Assembly: GCA_019636515.1 (NCBI GenBank)
Contig: JAHBXI010000003.1
Span: 248,001 to 312,000 of the forward strand
Source of the DNA: Phycisphaeraceae bacterium
Lineage (GTDB): Bacteria; Planctomycetota; Phycisphaerae; Phycisphaerales; UBA1924
Direction of reading: 5' to 3'
DNA length: 64,000 nt
Positions 41,636-49,215 of this stretch are shown here, piece by piece. Numbering within the stretch: position 1 is the first letter of the stretch; the number at the start of each line of letters is the position of its first letter. The position numbers were made by a program, and so were the translations under genes. The notes below the pieces were generated by a model. The model was not told the origin of the DNA, made no database searches, and worked only from the letters and a program-made list of their open reading frames with translations.

Positions 41636-42382
41636 TCAACGCCGCCGCCGACGCAGGCTTCCCAGGACCGAAACCGCCCCCAGGAACGCGCCCGCGGGCG
41701 ACGGGACGTACTCGTACTGGATCCGGACGTTGTCGATACCCCACGATTCGTCGCTCAGCCCCTGCAGTCCCTTGTCGTAGAACCACAGTTTGACCTTCTC
41801 TCCGGGGGCCTGGTCGAACTGGACCGTGATGTTCCTGTAGATCGCGTCAGGGGCCGACCCGTACGCCATGTTCCAGCGGCCCACGTCCGGTTCCCGGTAC
41901 GACTGATTCAGCCACACGTTCCCGAAAGTCTCGGAGAAAATCACCGAAGCGCCGTTGTTGATCTCGAATCGATCCGGGCCGTGCCTGGGGTCGTTGCCGT
42001 CCCACGAGTCGATGGCGTAGAAATCGAACGTCAGCGTGTACCGGATCGTGTCGAACCCCGACCCGCCGCCGTTGTTGCCGTTCCCGCCGTTGTTGCCATC
42101 GCCGTTTCCCCCTCCGTCACCGTTGCCGCCGTCCCCGTAGGCGCCGGGGGGTGGGGGGGGCGGGGCATCCAACTGCAGTTTGATCGTGTTGTTCGAGTAC
42201 CGGCCGGAGAACCGTGTGAACGGCGTCTGCGCCGACAGGTGGACCCAACTCCACTGCGGCTTGACCGTCGTGGACTCGAAGTTATCGAAGAACAGCGTCT
42301 GGGTCTGCGCCTGCGCCGTGCCCGCGGAAAGAGCCGCCGCGACACCCACCCCGATGAAACCACCCGTGGTCGAACGAATCAT
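41636..42382 (-). CDS. PEP-CTERM-like exported protein with Gly/Asn-rich linker
   Basis: The 248-residue protein has a signal peptide (about 1-25, ending AQA), a beta-rich domain starting FFDNFES (jellyroll/lectin-like start), a low-complexity Gly/Asn/Asp linker (about 80-105), a second beta-rich part, and a C-terminal VPSP + hydrophobic helix + RRRRR tail. That tail is the planctomycete version of the PEP-CTERM sorting signal read by exosortase. It should end up processed at the cell surface. Strong ribosome site GGAGGAG lies before the ATG at 42382. Confidence 0.8.
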   Translation of the reverse strand: MIRSTTGGFIGVGVAAALSAGTAQAQTQTLFFDNFESTTVKPQWSWVHLSAQTPFTRFSGRYSNNTIKLQLDAPPPPPPGAYGDGGNGDGGGNGDGNNGGNGNNGGGSGFDTIRYTLTFDFYAIDSWDGNDPRHGPDRFEINNGASVIFSETFGNVWLNQSYREPDVGRWNMAYGSAPDAIYRNITVQFDQAPGEKVKLWFYDKGLQGLSDESWGIDNVRIQYEYVPSPAGAFLGAVSVLGSLRRRRR

Positions 42383-42714
42383 CTCTTCTCCTCCCTGATC
42401 TCGTGCGTGTTCTCTCTGGGCGGTCGCTTGCCCCGGGGCGCCCGCGTGCCTCAACCATGCCATACGCCCGGGGGAGTCGCGAGAAGAAGATTGGATTTCA
42501 AGGGGGAGGAGGTTGCCCGGCGCCGTGTGCGCGGCCCGCGCGGACGGTTCGGCCTGGGCGCACGGCGCGGCCTGCGCGACCCGGGCGCGCCGAGGCCCGC
42601 CCGCCGCGCTCGCGCCGCGTGATGCCGATGCTCTAAGGAGCCCAACGCCGGCGATCCCCGGCCGACGGGCGCACGCGCCGAACCCCACGACCCGCCCGCG
42701 CCAACCGCCGCGTC
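42383..42714. other. Intergenic stretch, leader of the PEP-CTERM-like gene
   Basis: This 332-base gap between two minus-strand genes holds very GC-rich DNA (about 42530-42610) with many GCGC steps but no supportable gene. On the minus strand a GTATGGC element near 42464 could be a -10 for the PEP-CTERM-like gene, about 75 nt before the ribosome site. No repeat or RNA gene was seen. Confidence 0.35.
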
Positions 42715-43503
42715 TTACACCTGCCCGCGAGCCGCCGCCATCGCCGCCCGCACGATGGGCACGAACTCGCCGACCTTCAGCGAGGCCCCGCCGATCAGGC
42801 CCCCGTCCACGTCGGGAGCCTTGAACAGTTCCGCCGCGTTGGAGGGCTTGACCGATCCCCCGTACATGATGCGCATCCGCTCGGCGGTGTCCTGGCCGTA
42901 CATGCCCGCGATCAGGCGCCGGATGTTCGCGTGAACCGACTGGGCATCATCGGGCGTCGCCGTCTTGCCCGTTCCGATCGCCCAGACGGGCTCGTACGCG
43001 ATCGTCACGCTGGACACATGGTCCCCGGTGACGTCGGCGAGCCCGGCACGGACCTGCCGCTGGATCACGGGGTCGGTATGCCCCGCGATCCGCTCGTCGA
43101 GCGTCTCCCCGACGCACAGGACCGCCTCCATCCCCGAGTCCACGATGGCCCGCAGTTTCAGGTTCACGACCGCGTCGGACTCCCCCAGCACGTGCCGACG
43201 CTCGGAGTGCCCGCACAGGACGATCTCCACCCCGCAGTCCCTGAGCATCTCCGTCGAGACCTCGCCCGTGTACGCCCCGTCGGGCTTGTGGTACACGTCC
43301 TGGGCCCCAAGCCGCAGCGAGGAACTCCGCTCCCGCAGGATGGCGCGAACCGCGAGCAGGTACGGGTACGGAGGGAAGACCGCGACATCGACGTTCGTGA
43401 CGTCACGCAGACCGTCCACCACGCCACGCGCCAGTTCGGCCGACTCGGCCCGGTTCGTGTTCATCTTCCAGTTGCCGCCGACGATGGGCTTTCGGTCCGA
43501 CAC
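42715..43503 (-). CDS. tpiA: Triosephosphate isomerase
   Basis: TpiA interconverts glyceraldehyde-3-phosphate and DHAP. The 262-residue protein has all catalytic parts: GGNWKMN (Asn and Lys near the N-terminus), CGHSERRHVLGE (catalytic His), AYEPVWAIGTGKTA (catalytic Glu and flexible loop 6), and the phosphate-binding YGGSVKPSNA and GGLIGGASL. The GTG start at 43503 is supported by AGAGGAG about 6 nt upstream. TACATT at 43652-43657 (minus strand) is a -10 candidate. Confidence 0.97.
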   Translation of the reverse strand: MSDRKPIVGGNWKMNTNRAESAELARGVVDGLRDVTNVDVAVFPPYPYLLAVRAILRERSSSLRLGAQDVYHKPDGAYTGEVSTEMLRDCGVEIVLCGHSERRHVLGESDAVVNLKLRAIVDSGMEAVLCVGETLDERIAGHTDPVIQRQVRAGLADVTGDHVSSVTIAYEPVWAIGTGKTATPDDAQSVHANIRRLIAGMYGQDTAERMRIMYGGSVKPSNAAELFKAPDVDGGLIGGASLKVGEFVPIVRAAMAAARGQV

Positions 43504-43713
43504 GTGAACTCCTCTCGAACCCGCACGAAGCGGTGATGCCCGCACGCCCGGCGAACCCGCGCGAACCAACGGCCCGGCGGCACGCCGGACTCAACCTCGC
43601 GGGCCGGCAACGCTCCCCGTTCCCCCGACTCCCAGACGATCCGGGGCCTTCAATGTAACAAGGAGTTTCCGGGGAACGCGGGGAGTGCGATCCGGGGTCG
43701 AGGGCTTGGTCCC

Positions 43714-43767
43714 CCGGGCCTGAGTCCCGATCCGGGCCTGAAACCTGGTCCGGGCCTGAAGCCTTCG
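43714..43767. repeat. 18-bp tandem repeats (three copies) upstream of tpiA
   Basis: CCGGGCCTGA occurs at 43714, 43732 and 43750, an exact 18-bp period with diverged second halves. It lies between tRNA-Thr and tpiA. Being a multiple of three it also gives a repeating SGPD frame, but no gene is supported there. Confidence 0.7.
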
Positions 43768-43781
43768 CCCGGGAAGGGAAA

Positions 43782-43852
43782 GCCACCTTGGGGATTTGAA
43801 CCCCAGACCTATGCTTTACGAAAGCATCGCTCTACCGCTGAGCTAAGGTGGC
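43782..43852 (-). tRNA. tRNA-Thr (anticodon CGT)
   Basis: Read on the minus strand, the acceptor stem GCCACCTT closes with AAGGTGGC. The D-arm is GCTCAGCGGTAGAGC, the anticodon arm ATGCT-TTCGTAA-AGCAT gives anticodon CGT, and the T-arm is GGGG-TTCAAAT-CCCC. The 3' CCA is not encoded. The tRNA decodes ACG. It lies next to the integrase/methylase scar, on its 5' side. Confidence 0.96.
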
Positions 43853-44001
43853 GAATAAGCCTTGTTTTCACGAGCGAATTTGACTTCGCCCCGGTCCGCC
43901 CTTGGATGCCTCCGACACCCGTTGCGACACCACTTCCGAACGTCCGTTAGGGGGTACCCTCGCGGAGCCAACCAATCGGTGTCCAGGAACGCAGACGAGC
44001 C

Positions 44002-44349
44002 ATGCCCAAGGACGAGGCCGATCGTAGCCGATCATCGAACGCTTTTCGAGCCGCGCGGAGAGCGCGGACGGGGCGGAGGGACAAGCCGCGAAAGCCCTTT
44101 TGCGACTTCCCGCTCTTCCCGCACGCGACGGGCCGGTGGGCCAAGAAAACCAGGGGCAAGTTCGTGTTCTTCGGGCCCTGGGACGACCCGTTCGGCGCGC
44201 TGGAACGCTACACCAGCCAGCGCGACGCGCTCCACGCCGGGCTGGTCCCGCGCGGCGCGATCAAGGCCGCGCCCCGAGGCGTTCCCACCAGCGGCGCGGA
44301 GGAGGGGTCTGCGGCGGCGCGCGCGGGCGGCGAGGAGGAACGCCCGTGA
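44002..44349 (+). CDS. N-terminal fragment of a planctomycete tyrosine-integrase-like protein
   Basis: The 115-residue reading frame contains FPLFPHATGRWAKKTRGKFVFFGPWDD followed by ALERYTSQRDALHAG. In planctomycete phage-integrase-like proteins this block forms the N-terminal arm-type DNA-binding region (from memory of the family). Here the frame stops soon after it, and no core-binding or R-H-R-Y catalytic domain follows, so it is most likely a truncated remnant. A -10 candidate TACCCT lies at 43955-43960. A small stand-alone DNA-binding protein is the alternative. Confidence 0.6.
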   Translation: MPKDEADRSRSSNAFRAARRARTGRRDKPRKPFCDFPLFPHATGRWAKKTRGKFVFFGPWDDPFGALERYTSQRDALHAGLVPRGAIKAAPRGVPTSGAEEGSAAARAGGEEERP

Positions 44350-44366
44350 CCGTCACCACCGCACGC

Positions 44367-44924
44367 TCACCGCGGGGCCCGAACCAGGAACGCGGCGTGG
44401 TGCGCGAACTGCTCCCTGGAGCGTTCGACGGTTCGCTCCTCCCAGCGCTGGGTGGTGGTCGTCAGGTCCACGTCGCGAGCGGTGCCATCGGGGCCCTTGG
44501 CCGTGCCGGTGGTGCGGGACGTGTCCGTCACGGGGACGCGGTAGGTCGATCGGTAGGAGGCCCATCCCGTCGAGTGCGAGTCCCACAGGACGCGGGTCGC
44601 GCCGATCGAGCGGGCGAACGCTTCGAGCCCGTGGTCCTTGAGATCGAAGTCCTCGACGAACACGCTGGTCCCCAGGCGCGTCCAGCCGAGCGGCGGCGAC
44701 CCATGCATCTCGTGCGGGGGCACGGCGGTCAGGTCGACGGCCTGCGTCTCTCCGAGCGGCTGGAGGCGTTGACCCTCGTAGTGGGCCTCCCACAAGTTGG
44801 CCGCCTGCTGGAGCGACGGGGCACACCCACCGAGCAAGAGACTCAGCGCCAGCACACCGCACGCGGCGCTGGCGTGAGAGGCGATCCGTACACGGGGCCG
44901 GGGTTGTTGGGGGATCGGTTCCAT
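44367..44924 (-). CDS. Lipoprotein of unknown function
   Basis: The 185-residue protein has a lipoprotein signal ending LLLGGC (lipobox). The mature part contains TRLGTSVFVEDFDLKD, a GATRVLWDSHSTGW segment, and a Thr-rich stretch (TDTSRTTGTAKG); no family is recognised. ATG 44924 is preferred to ATG 44945 because TATGGT (44931-44936, minus strand) lies exactly 6 nt upstream. It sits between two gene fragments, so it may be cargo of a former element or an old resident. Confidence 0.65.
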   Translation of the reverse strand: MEPIPQQPRPRVRIASHASAACGVLALSLLLGGCAPSLQQAANLWEAHYEGQRLQPLGETQAVDLTAVPPHEMHGSPPLGWTRLGTSVFVEDFDLKDHGLEAFARSIGATRVLWDSHSTGWASYRSTYRVPVTDTSRTTGTAKGPDGTARDVDLTTTTQRWEERTVERSREQFAHHAAFLVRAPR

Positions 44925-44992
44925 CGGGACACCATACGACCGCACGCGCGCGGGCGCCTCGGCCCGGCGGCAAGGCCGGTGGGGGCGACGGC

Positions 44993-45226
44993 GTCCACGT
45001 CTGGAAGGAACCGGAGCGGGCCGAACTCCGCGCTGAACTTGATGCCGCGTATTTCATCCTCTACGGCATCGGGCGTGCGGATGTCGAGTACATGCTCAGC
45101 ACCTTCACCGGCACGGGCTTTATCGCCCAAAACCAACGCGAACAGGGCGGCCCCGCATGGGAGAAGGGCGGCATCGGCGAGGCCGTCCTTGACGCCTACG
45201 ACGCGCTGAACGCGCACGGAACATAA
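44993..45226 (+). pseudogene. C-terminal fragment of a DNA methyltransferase / type IIG restriction enzyme
   Basis: An open frame ending with TAA at 45224-45226 encodes PERAELRAELDAAYFILYGI, then RADVEYMLSTF, and ends EAVLDAYDAL. This is the C-terminal signature of large Eco57I/PglX-like N6-adenine methyltransferases (RAELDA-Y-LYG--RD-VEYIL-TF ... LEAYDAL). No start codon with a ribosome site precedes it. Upstream the frame degenerates into Arg/Pro/Gly-rich sequence that overlaps the start of the lipoprotein gene, so more than 90% of the enzyme is missing. Confidence 0.65.
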
Positions 45227-45269
45227 GAAAGTCCAGTTCGCGACGGGGAAAGACCGCTCGTCCGCCCCC

Positions 45270-46376
45270 TCACTCCCACCCCACCACGCGCCTCCCGAAA
45301 TCCAGGCCCATCGCCCGCTTGGCCAGCATCAACGTCTCCTCCGCCACCGCGTTGGCCTTCTTCACCCCGGCCCGGATCACATCCACCACCAGCGCGTCTC
45401 CGCCCGCCCGTCCCGGAGCCGCGGGAGCCTCCAGCGCGGCCCGGCGGGAACGGATCGGGTCCAGCAGCGCGTTGATCGCCGCCCCTACCTCCGCCTTGAC
45501 GTGCCCGTCCATGATCGTCTTGCCCGCCGCGTAGTCGGCCTTGATCTGGCTCGCACGCTCCGCGGGCAGGAACACATCGATGTACTGCGACAGCGGGTTG
45601 CTCTCCGGAAGCGGGCTGGTCGTCGTGGGGCGGTCGGTCCGGATCGAGTTGATCTTCTTCTGCACCACCTTCGCCTCGTCGTACAAGAAGATCGCGTTGT
45701 TCAGCGACTTGGACATCTTGTTCTGACCGTCGATCCCCACCAGCCTCGCCACCCGGCCGATCCTCGCCCGCGGAACCGGGAAGACCGCGTTCTCACCCGC
45801 CGAGCCCGCCCGGGCGTGGTCGTCCGCGGGCACGCGGTTCCCCACCCCGCCGTAGAGTTGGTTGAACTTCATCGCCACATCGCGGCACATCTCGATGTGC
45901 GCCTCCTGGTCCTCCCCCACCGGGACCAGTTCGGGACGAAACGCCAGGATGTCCGCGCACTGCCCAACCGCGTACATCGGAAACCCGAACGGGTACGTCT
46001 CGCCAAGCCCCTTGGACTCGATCTCGGTCTTGAGCGTCGGGTTGCGCATCACCTTGTTGAACGGGATGATCATCGCGAACAGGAACGTCAGTTCCGCGAT
46101 CGCCGGGATCTCCGACTGGAGCACGAACGCCGACCGCTCGGGATCAAGCCCCACCGCGAGCCAGTCCTTCACGATGCCCAGCGTGTTGGCGCGTATCTCA
46201 CCGGCCTTCTCCGCCAGCGTTGTAAAGGCGTGGACGTTGGCGATCAGGAAGTAGCAGTCGTACTCATCCTGGAGCCGTAGCCGCGTCTCGAGCGACCCGA
46301 CGTAGTGCCCCAGGTGCAGCCCGGTGGCGGTGGGCGTATCCCCGGTCAGAATTCTCGGCTTGGCGGCGTTGGACAT
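45270..46376 (-). CDS. trpS: Tryptophanyl-tRNA synthetase
   Basis: TrpS charges tRNA-Trp. The 368-residue class I synthetase has the HIGH-type motif GLHLGHYVGS, the KMSKS motif GQNKMSKSLNN, and Trp-pocket elements (YPFGFPMYAVGQCADILAF, VGEDQEAHIE). A segment of about 25 residues between GGVGNRV and FPVPRARI is longer than in many bacteria. TACGCT (46385-46390, minus strand) is a -10 candidate 8 nt before the ATG. Confidence 0.95.
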   Translation of the reverse strand: MSNAAKPRILTGDTPTATGLHLGHYVGSLETRLRLQDEYDCYFLIANVHAFTTLAEKAGEIRANTLGIVKDWLAVGLDPERSAFVLQSEIPAIAELTFLFAMIIPFNKVMRNPTLKTEIESKGLGETYPFGFPMYAVGQCADILAFRPELVPVGEDQEAHIEMCRDVAMKFNQLYGGVGNRVPADDHARAGSAGENAVFPVPRARIGRVARLVGIDGQNKMSKSLNNAIFLYDEAKVVQKKINSIRTDRPTTTSPLPESNPLSQYIDVFLPAERASQIKADYAAGKTIMDGHVKAEVGAAINALLDPIRSRRAALEAPAAPGRAGGDALVVDVIRAGVKKANAVAEETLMLAKRAMGLDFGRRVVGWE

Positions 46377-46536
46377 GGGAGCCAAGCGTACGCCGGGCTC
46401 CCGGCCTTCGACCCGGAAAACCCCGTGCGCCCACGGGCGCCCACGGGCGGGGATGCGCCGAGGCATCGCCGCACACGGCACGACGCGGAAGAAAAGCCGA
46501 GAGACACGAAAAACCCTCGATCGGCGGCAATTCACA

Positions 46537-46567
46537 TTGACTCTCTTCCCCCTCCCCGTGGTACCAT
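46537..46567 (+). promoter_or_regulatory. C-rich-spacer promoter, copy A (TTGACT-N19-TACCAT)
   Basis: TTGACT (46537-46542), a pyrimidine-rich spacer, then the extended -10 gTGgTACCAT (hexamer 46562-46567), with an ATG exactly 6 nt later (46574). The arrangement and wording (AATT-CA-TTGACT, C-tract, CGTGGTACC) recur at 48300. The spacer is 19 nt here and 16 nt in copy B. Confidence 0.6.
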
Positions 46568-46573
46568 GGCATC

Positions 46574-46927
46574 ATGAGTTCCGGGGGCTCAAAGATGCAA
46601 TGCCGTGCCAAGGCGCCCAGGCGAGGAAATCCTTGTTCCCGTAGCGGCATGCTCGCGAGGTCTCTGCACGGAACCGATGCCGGTCGGACGTGTCGGCGGA
46701 TGCCTGGCGTACGTATGAGTTTCGCCTTCAGGTCCCCCCTCTCGCCTGTACGTACGCCCGCGGGGGGCGATGCCCGCTTCCAACGGAACCGTATGAATTC
46801 GACAATCGACGGCGGGAGCCGTGCTGCGAGCACATCCAGCCACGCGAGCAGAGAGACGCTCCACTCGATCGGCCTTGCCGCGGATGCGAGCAATCCCGAT
46901 AGGGAAAATCAGGGAAACAGGCCATGA
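46574..46927 (+). CDS. Possible leaderless small basic protein upstream of the TPR gene
   Basis: This 117-residue frame starts with the ATG placed 6 nt after the copy-A -10 hexamer and stops in TGA overlapping the next gene's ATG (ATGA). Both placements are typical of real genes here. Against it: the sequence is Arg/Ser/Gly-rich with no fold or family recognised, and frames this long arise by chance in such GC-rich DNA. It may instead be a translated leader for the TPR gene. Confidence 0.35.
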   Translation: MSSGGSKMQCRAKAPRRGNPCSRSGMLARSLHGTDAGRTCRRMPGVRMSFAFRSPLSPVRTPAGGDARFQRNRMNSTIDGGSRAASTSSHASRETLHSIGLAADASNPDRENQGNRP

Positions 46928-48114
46928 GAAATATATGGAGGTTCACGCTTCTGTTCGCGGGCGCGGCCCTCCTGGGCACCGGTGTCGTGGCGGCTCGAAA
47001 ATGGCATGCGGTCAGGCAGCCCGTCCAGGCGGATGGATCGTTTCCCGACTCGTTCATGATGGACTCCCTGCGGGAGGTCCTCGAAGGGAAGGCCCCCGAC
47101 TGTCAACGAATCACGGCGCTCTCGGTGCAGGCCCTCCGAGCCTACGAGTTCTCGACCGATCGGTGGGATAACCTCCTCTTCGCCCTCGCCGAGGCGGCCG
47201 AGAACGCCGGATGCGAACTCGACGCTCGCGAGTGGTACGCCCTGGTGGCCGCGCAAACACGCGATCCCGTCCTGAGAGCCGCCGCAAGCATGCACCTCGG
47301 ACATATCGAGCGAGCCGGCGGCGGATACCAGGCCGCCGAGACCCACTACCGCCGATCCATGGCCGCCTGCGACGAGGCCGCACCAAGCCTCCTGATCGAC
47401 CAGGTCCGCATCAGCGCCATCAACGGGCTCTCCAACACGCTCGCCGCGGCGGGCAAGCACGGCGAGGCGCTCGCCACGCATCGGGACGCACTGGACATCG
47501 CCGCCCGACGCCTGGCGCCGGATGATCCGACATCGCGGGTGCTTCTCTTGAATCAGGCGAGACTGGCGGAACGCACCGGCGACGATCGCCAGGCCCTCGA
47601 TATCCTCGCTGAAATCCTGCGACAAGGGCCACGGGACGATCCCCGGGATTACGTCGAGATCGGCATAAGAACCCACCGCCTTGCCGGGCGGGTCGAAGGG
47701 GTGCGGGGCAGCCTGCGAATCCTCGAATCGATGTGGGATGAGCACTTCAACGTCCTGCGCCAGTCCCCCGCCATCACCCGGCTGGGCATGGAGTTGGTCA
47801 GGGTTCGATTGAAAGCCCCGGGCCAGGCGCCGCGGGCCTGCGACCTTGCCGCCCAACTCATCGCGCTGGTCGGTGAGCATGAATCCGCCTGGCTCGCGTC
47901 CGCCGTGTCCGCGGAGCGATCCCAACTCGCGGGCGCCTTGCGAGAGGTCCGCTTGTCGTGCGTTTCAACGCTCCAGTCGTATTCGCTCCACAACAATGAT
48001 TCCTACATTGATCTTGCGTTCATGACCTGGCTCGATACCGAACCCGAAGACACCCAGCACGACCTCATCCTCGCCCAGTGGGCGCGCGAGAAACAGCGGC
48101 GGACACCCCGATAG
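46924..48114 (+). CDS. Membrane-anchored TPR-like protein
   Basis: The 396-residue protein has an N-terminal helix (about 7-24) acting as signal or anchor, then alpha-helical repeats with TPR character (AAASMHLGHIERAGGGYQAAETHYRRS; AINGLSNTLAAAGKHGEALATHRDAL; LLNQARLAERTGDDRQALDILAEIL) covering about 110-240. The rest is helical and variable. TPR proteins act as scaffolds; no partner is suggested by context. The C-terminus ends in basic residues. It lies downstream of the C-rich promoter and the 117-codon frame. Confidence 0.7.
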   Translation: MRNIWRFTLLFAGAALLGTGVVAARKWHAVRQPVQADGSFPDSFMMDSLREVLEGKAPDCQRITALSVQALRAYEFSTDRWDNLLFALAEAAENAGCELDAREWYALVAAQTRDPVLRAAASMHLGHIERAGGGYQAAETHYRRSMAACDEAAPSLLIDQVRISAINGLSNTLAAAGKHGEALATHRDALDIAARRLAPDDPTSRVLLLNQARLAERTGDDRQALDILAEILRQGPRDDPRDYVEIGIRTHRLAGRVEGVRGSLRILESMWDEHFNVLRQSPAITRLGMELVRVRLKAPGQAPRACDLAAQLIALVGEHESAWLASAVSAERSQLAGALREVRLSCVSTLQSYSLHNNDSYIDLAFMTWLDTEPEDTQHDLILAQWAREKQRRTPR

Positions 48115-48299
48115 GCAGGTATCGTCCCGCACGCGAGATTCCCAAGATCCGTGTGCTTCCCTCCTCGCGTGGCGGGCGGCGCCCGGGCCACCGCGACGAC
48201 TTCGCCTGCCTCATGCGCAACAACCTGCTCGGCGGAAATCCATGACACGCCCGAGCAAAGGCCGGGGTTGGGCAACCCCGCGAACGGCGAATTACCATA

Positions 48300-48327
48300 T
48301 TGACTTCCCCCCCCCCCGTGGTACCGT
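48300..48327 (+). promoter_or_regulatory. C-rich-spacer promoter, copy B (TTGACT-N16-TACCGT)
   Basis: TTGACT (48300-48305), then T and a run of 11 C (48307-48317), GTGG and TACCGT (48322-48327), followed by ATG 6 nt later (48334). Homopolymeric C between -35 and -10 could change length by slippage and so alter promoter strength. Confidence 0.6.
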
Positions 48328-48333
48328 ATCGGC

Positions 48334-49119
48334 ATGGGGTGTCTGGGGATCCATCGCGGGGCGCACCGGGGCCGGGGGAGCCACGACCAGAGACGATTGC
48401 GCCCGCGGCACGGCCTCGCCGCGTACGCCCATCGCGCATACCGCGCGCCGATCACGCGAAGGGCCGACACCCGGCGCGCCTTTACCATGATCGAAGTCCT
48501 TGTGACGATCGGCGTGGTATTGCTGCTGGTTTCGCTCGCGCTGCCGGCAATGCGCGGCGCGGCGCTCCAGGCCAAACTCACCCGATGGCTCGCCCAGACC
48601 TCCCAGTACGCTCGGTCGGTCATGATCTATGCCGAGGACTACCGCGGGGTCTACCCGATCGCCAGCGAGTACGCGCCCTACGCCGCCGCCGCCTGGTACT
48701 TCCCGCTCGTGACCGACGGCCACTTTGTCCAGCGCCAGGACGTGGACCCGGAGGGCCGCCGCCGCGTCGGGTACGTCACTATCTGGCTCTCCCAGTGCAT
48801 GCTCTACGACCCGGCCCGCATGCTCCCCGGAAAGACCGTCCCTCACGACGAACAGTGGTCTGTACCCGTCGGACAGCACCAGGTGCCCTTCCCATCCTCG
48901 AAAGGATTGATGTACCAGTACCGATGGCCGGTCGAGCCCGTCATCGCGATGTGCTGCGGCATGCCGATCGTGGTCGGCCCCGTCGCGTTCGCGGACGGCA
49001 GCGGCATGCTCGGCACCCGCTACGACTTCAACTTCGGCCTGGAGCCCGAGCCCGACAAGAACGGGATCGGCGTGCCGGTCGCGACCACGTGGGGCGGCTA
49101 TCGAGCCAGGGATCGCTGA
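48334..49119 (+). CDS. Prepilin-like protein with long leader
   Basis: The 261-residue protein has a type IV pilin/pseudopilin start at about residues 47-72: RRAFTMIEVL with Glu at position +5 and then a hydrophobic helix. The residue before Phe is Ala rather than the usual Gly, and the basic leader of about 49 residues is very long; a start nearer the motif is possible. The C-terminal part has several Trp/Tyr/Pro and two Cys (CCG), as in planctomycete type II-secretion-like pseudopilins. The upstream promoter fits the ATG at 48334 as a leaderless start. Confidence 0.75.
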   Translation: MGCLGIHRGAHRGRGSHDQRRLRPRHGLAAYAHRAYRAPITRRADTRRAFTMIEVLVTIGVVLLLVSLALPAMRGAALQAKLTRWLAQTSQYARSVMIYAEDYRGVYPIASEYAPYAAAAWYFPLVTDGHFVQRQDVDPEGRRRVGYVTIWLSQCMLYDPARMLPGKTVPHDEQWSVPVGQHQVPFPSSKGLMYQYRWPVEPVIAMCCGMPIVVGPVAFADGSGMLGTRYDFNFGLEPEPDKNGIGVPVATTWGGYRARDR

Positions 49120-49137
49120 CACATAAGGAGACCGCGC

Positions 49138-49215
49138 ATGAACGCAAGACTCGTCGTGATGGCCCTGATCGTTGCTGGAACCGCGGGCAGACACCATGAA
49201 GAGCATGTGACATGA
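49138..49215 (+). CDS. 25-codon hydrophobic mini-ORF coupled to the next gene
   Basis: Ribosome site AAGGAG stands 8 nt before the ATG at 49138. The peptide is MNARLVVMALIVAGTAG plus eight hydrophilic residues and ends with TGA overlapping the next gene's ATG (ATGA). It resembles a bare signal peptide. It may be a translation-coupling leader or the remnant of a secreted protein gene. Confidence 0.45.
   Translation: MNARLVVMALIVAGTAGRHHEEHVT

Noticed and set aside
43714-43767. CRISPR-like direct repeats
   Set aside because: Only three copies of a 10-bp core with 8-bp gaps; no spacer-sized unique sequence and no cas genes.
43403-43786. Minus-strand frame with SGPD repeats between tRNA-Thr and tpiA
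   Set aside because: It overlaps the tRNA end and the tpiA start, is made of low-complexity repeats, and has no ribosome site.
44100-45209. 369-codon plus-strand frame across the scar region
   Set aside because: It runs antisense to the lipoprotein gene and out of frame with both recognisable fragments. Composition is typical of a shadow frame.
43782-45226. Complete integrative element using tRNA-Thr as attachment site
   Set aside because: No second copy of the tRNA 3' end was seen, the integrase fragment lies on the 5' side of the tRNA, and no catalytic integrase domain is present. Called a scar only.
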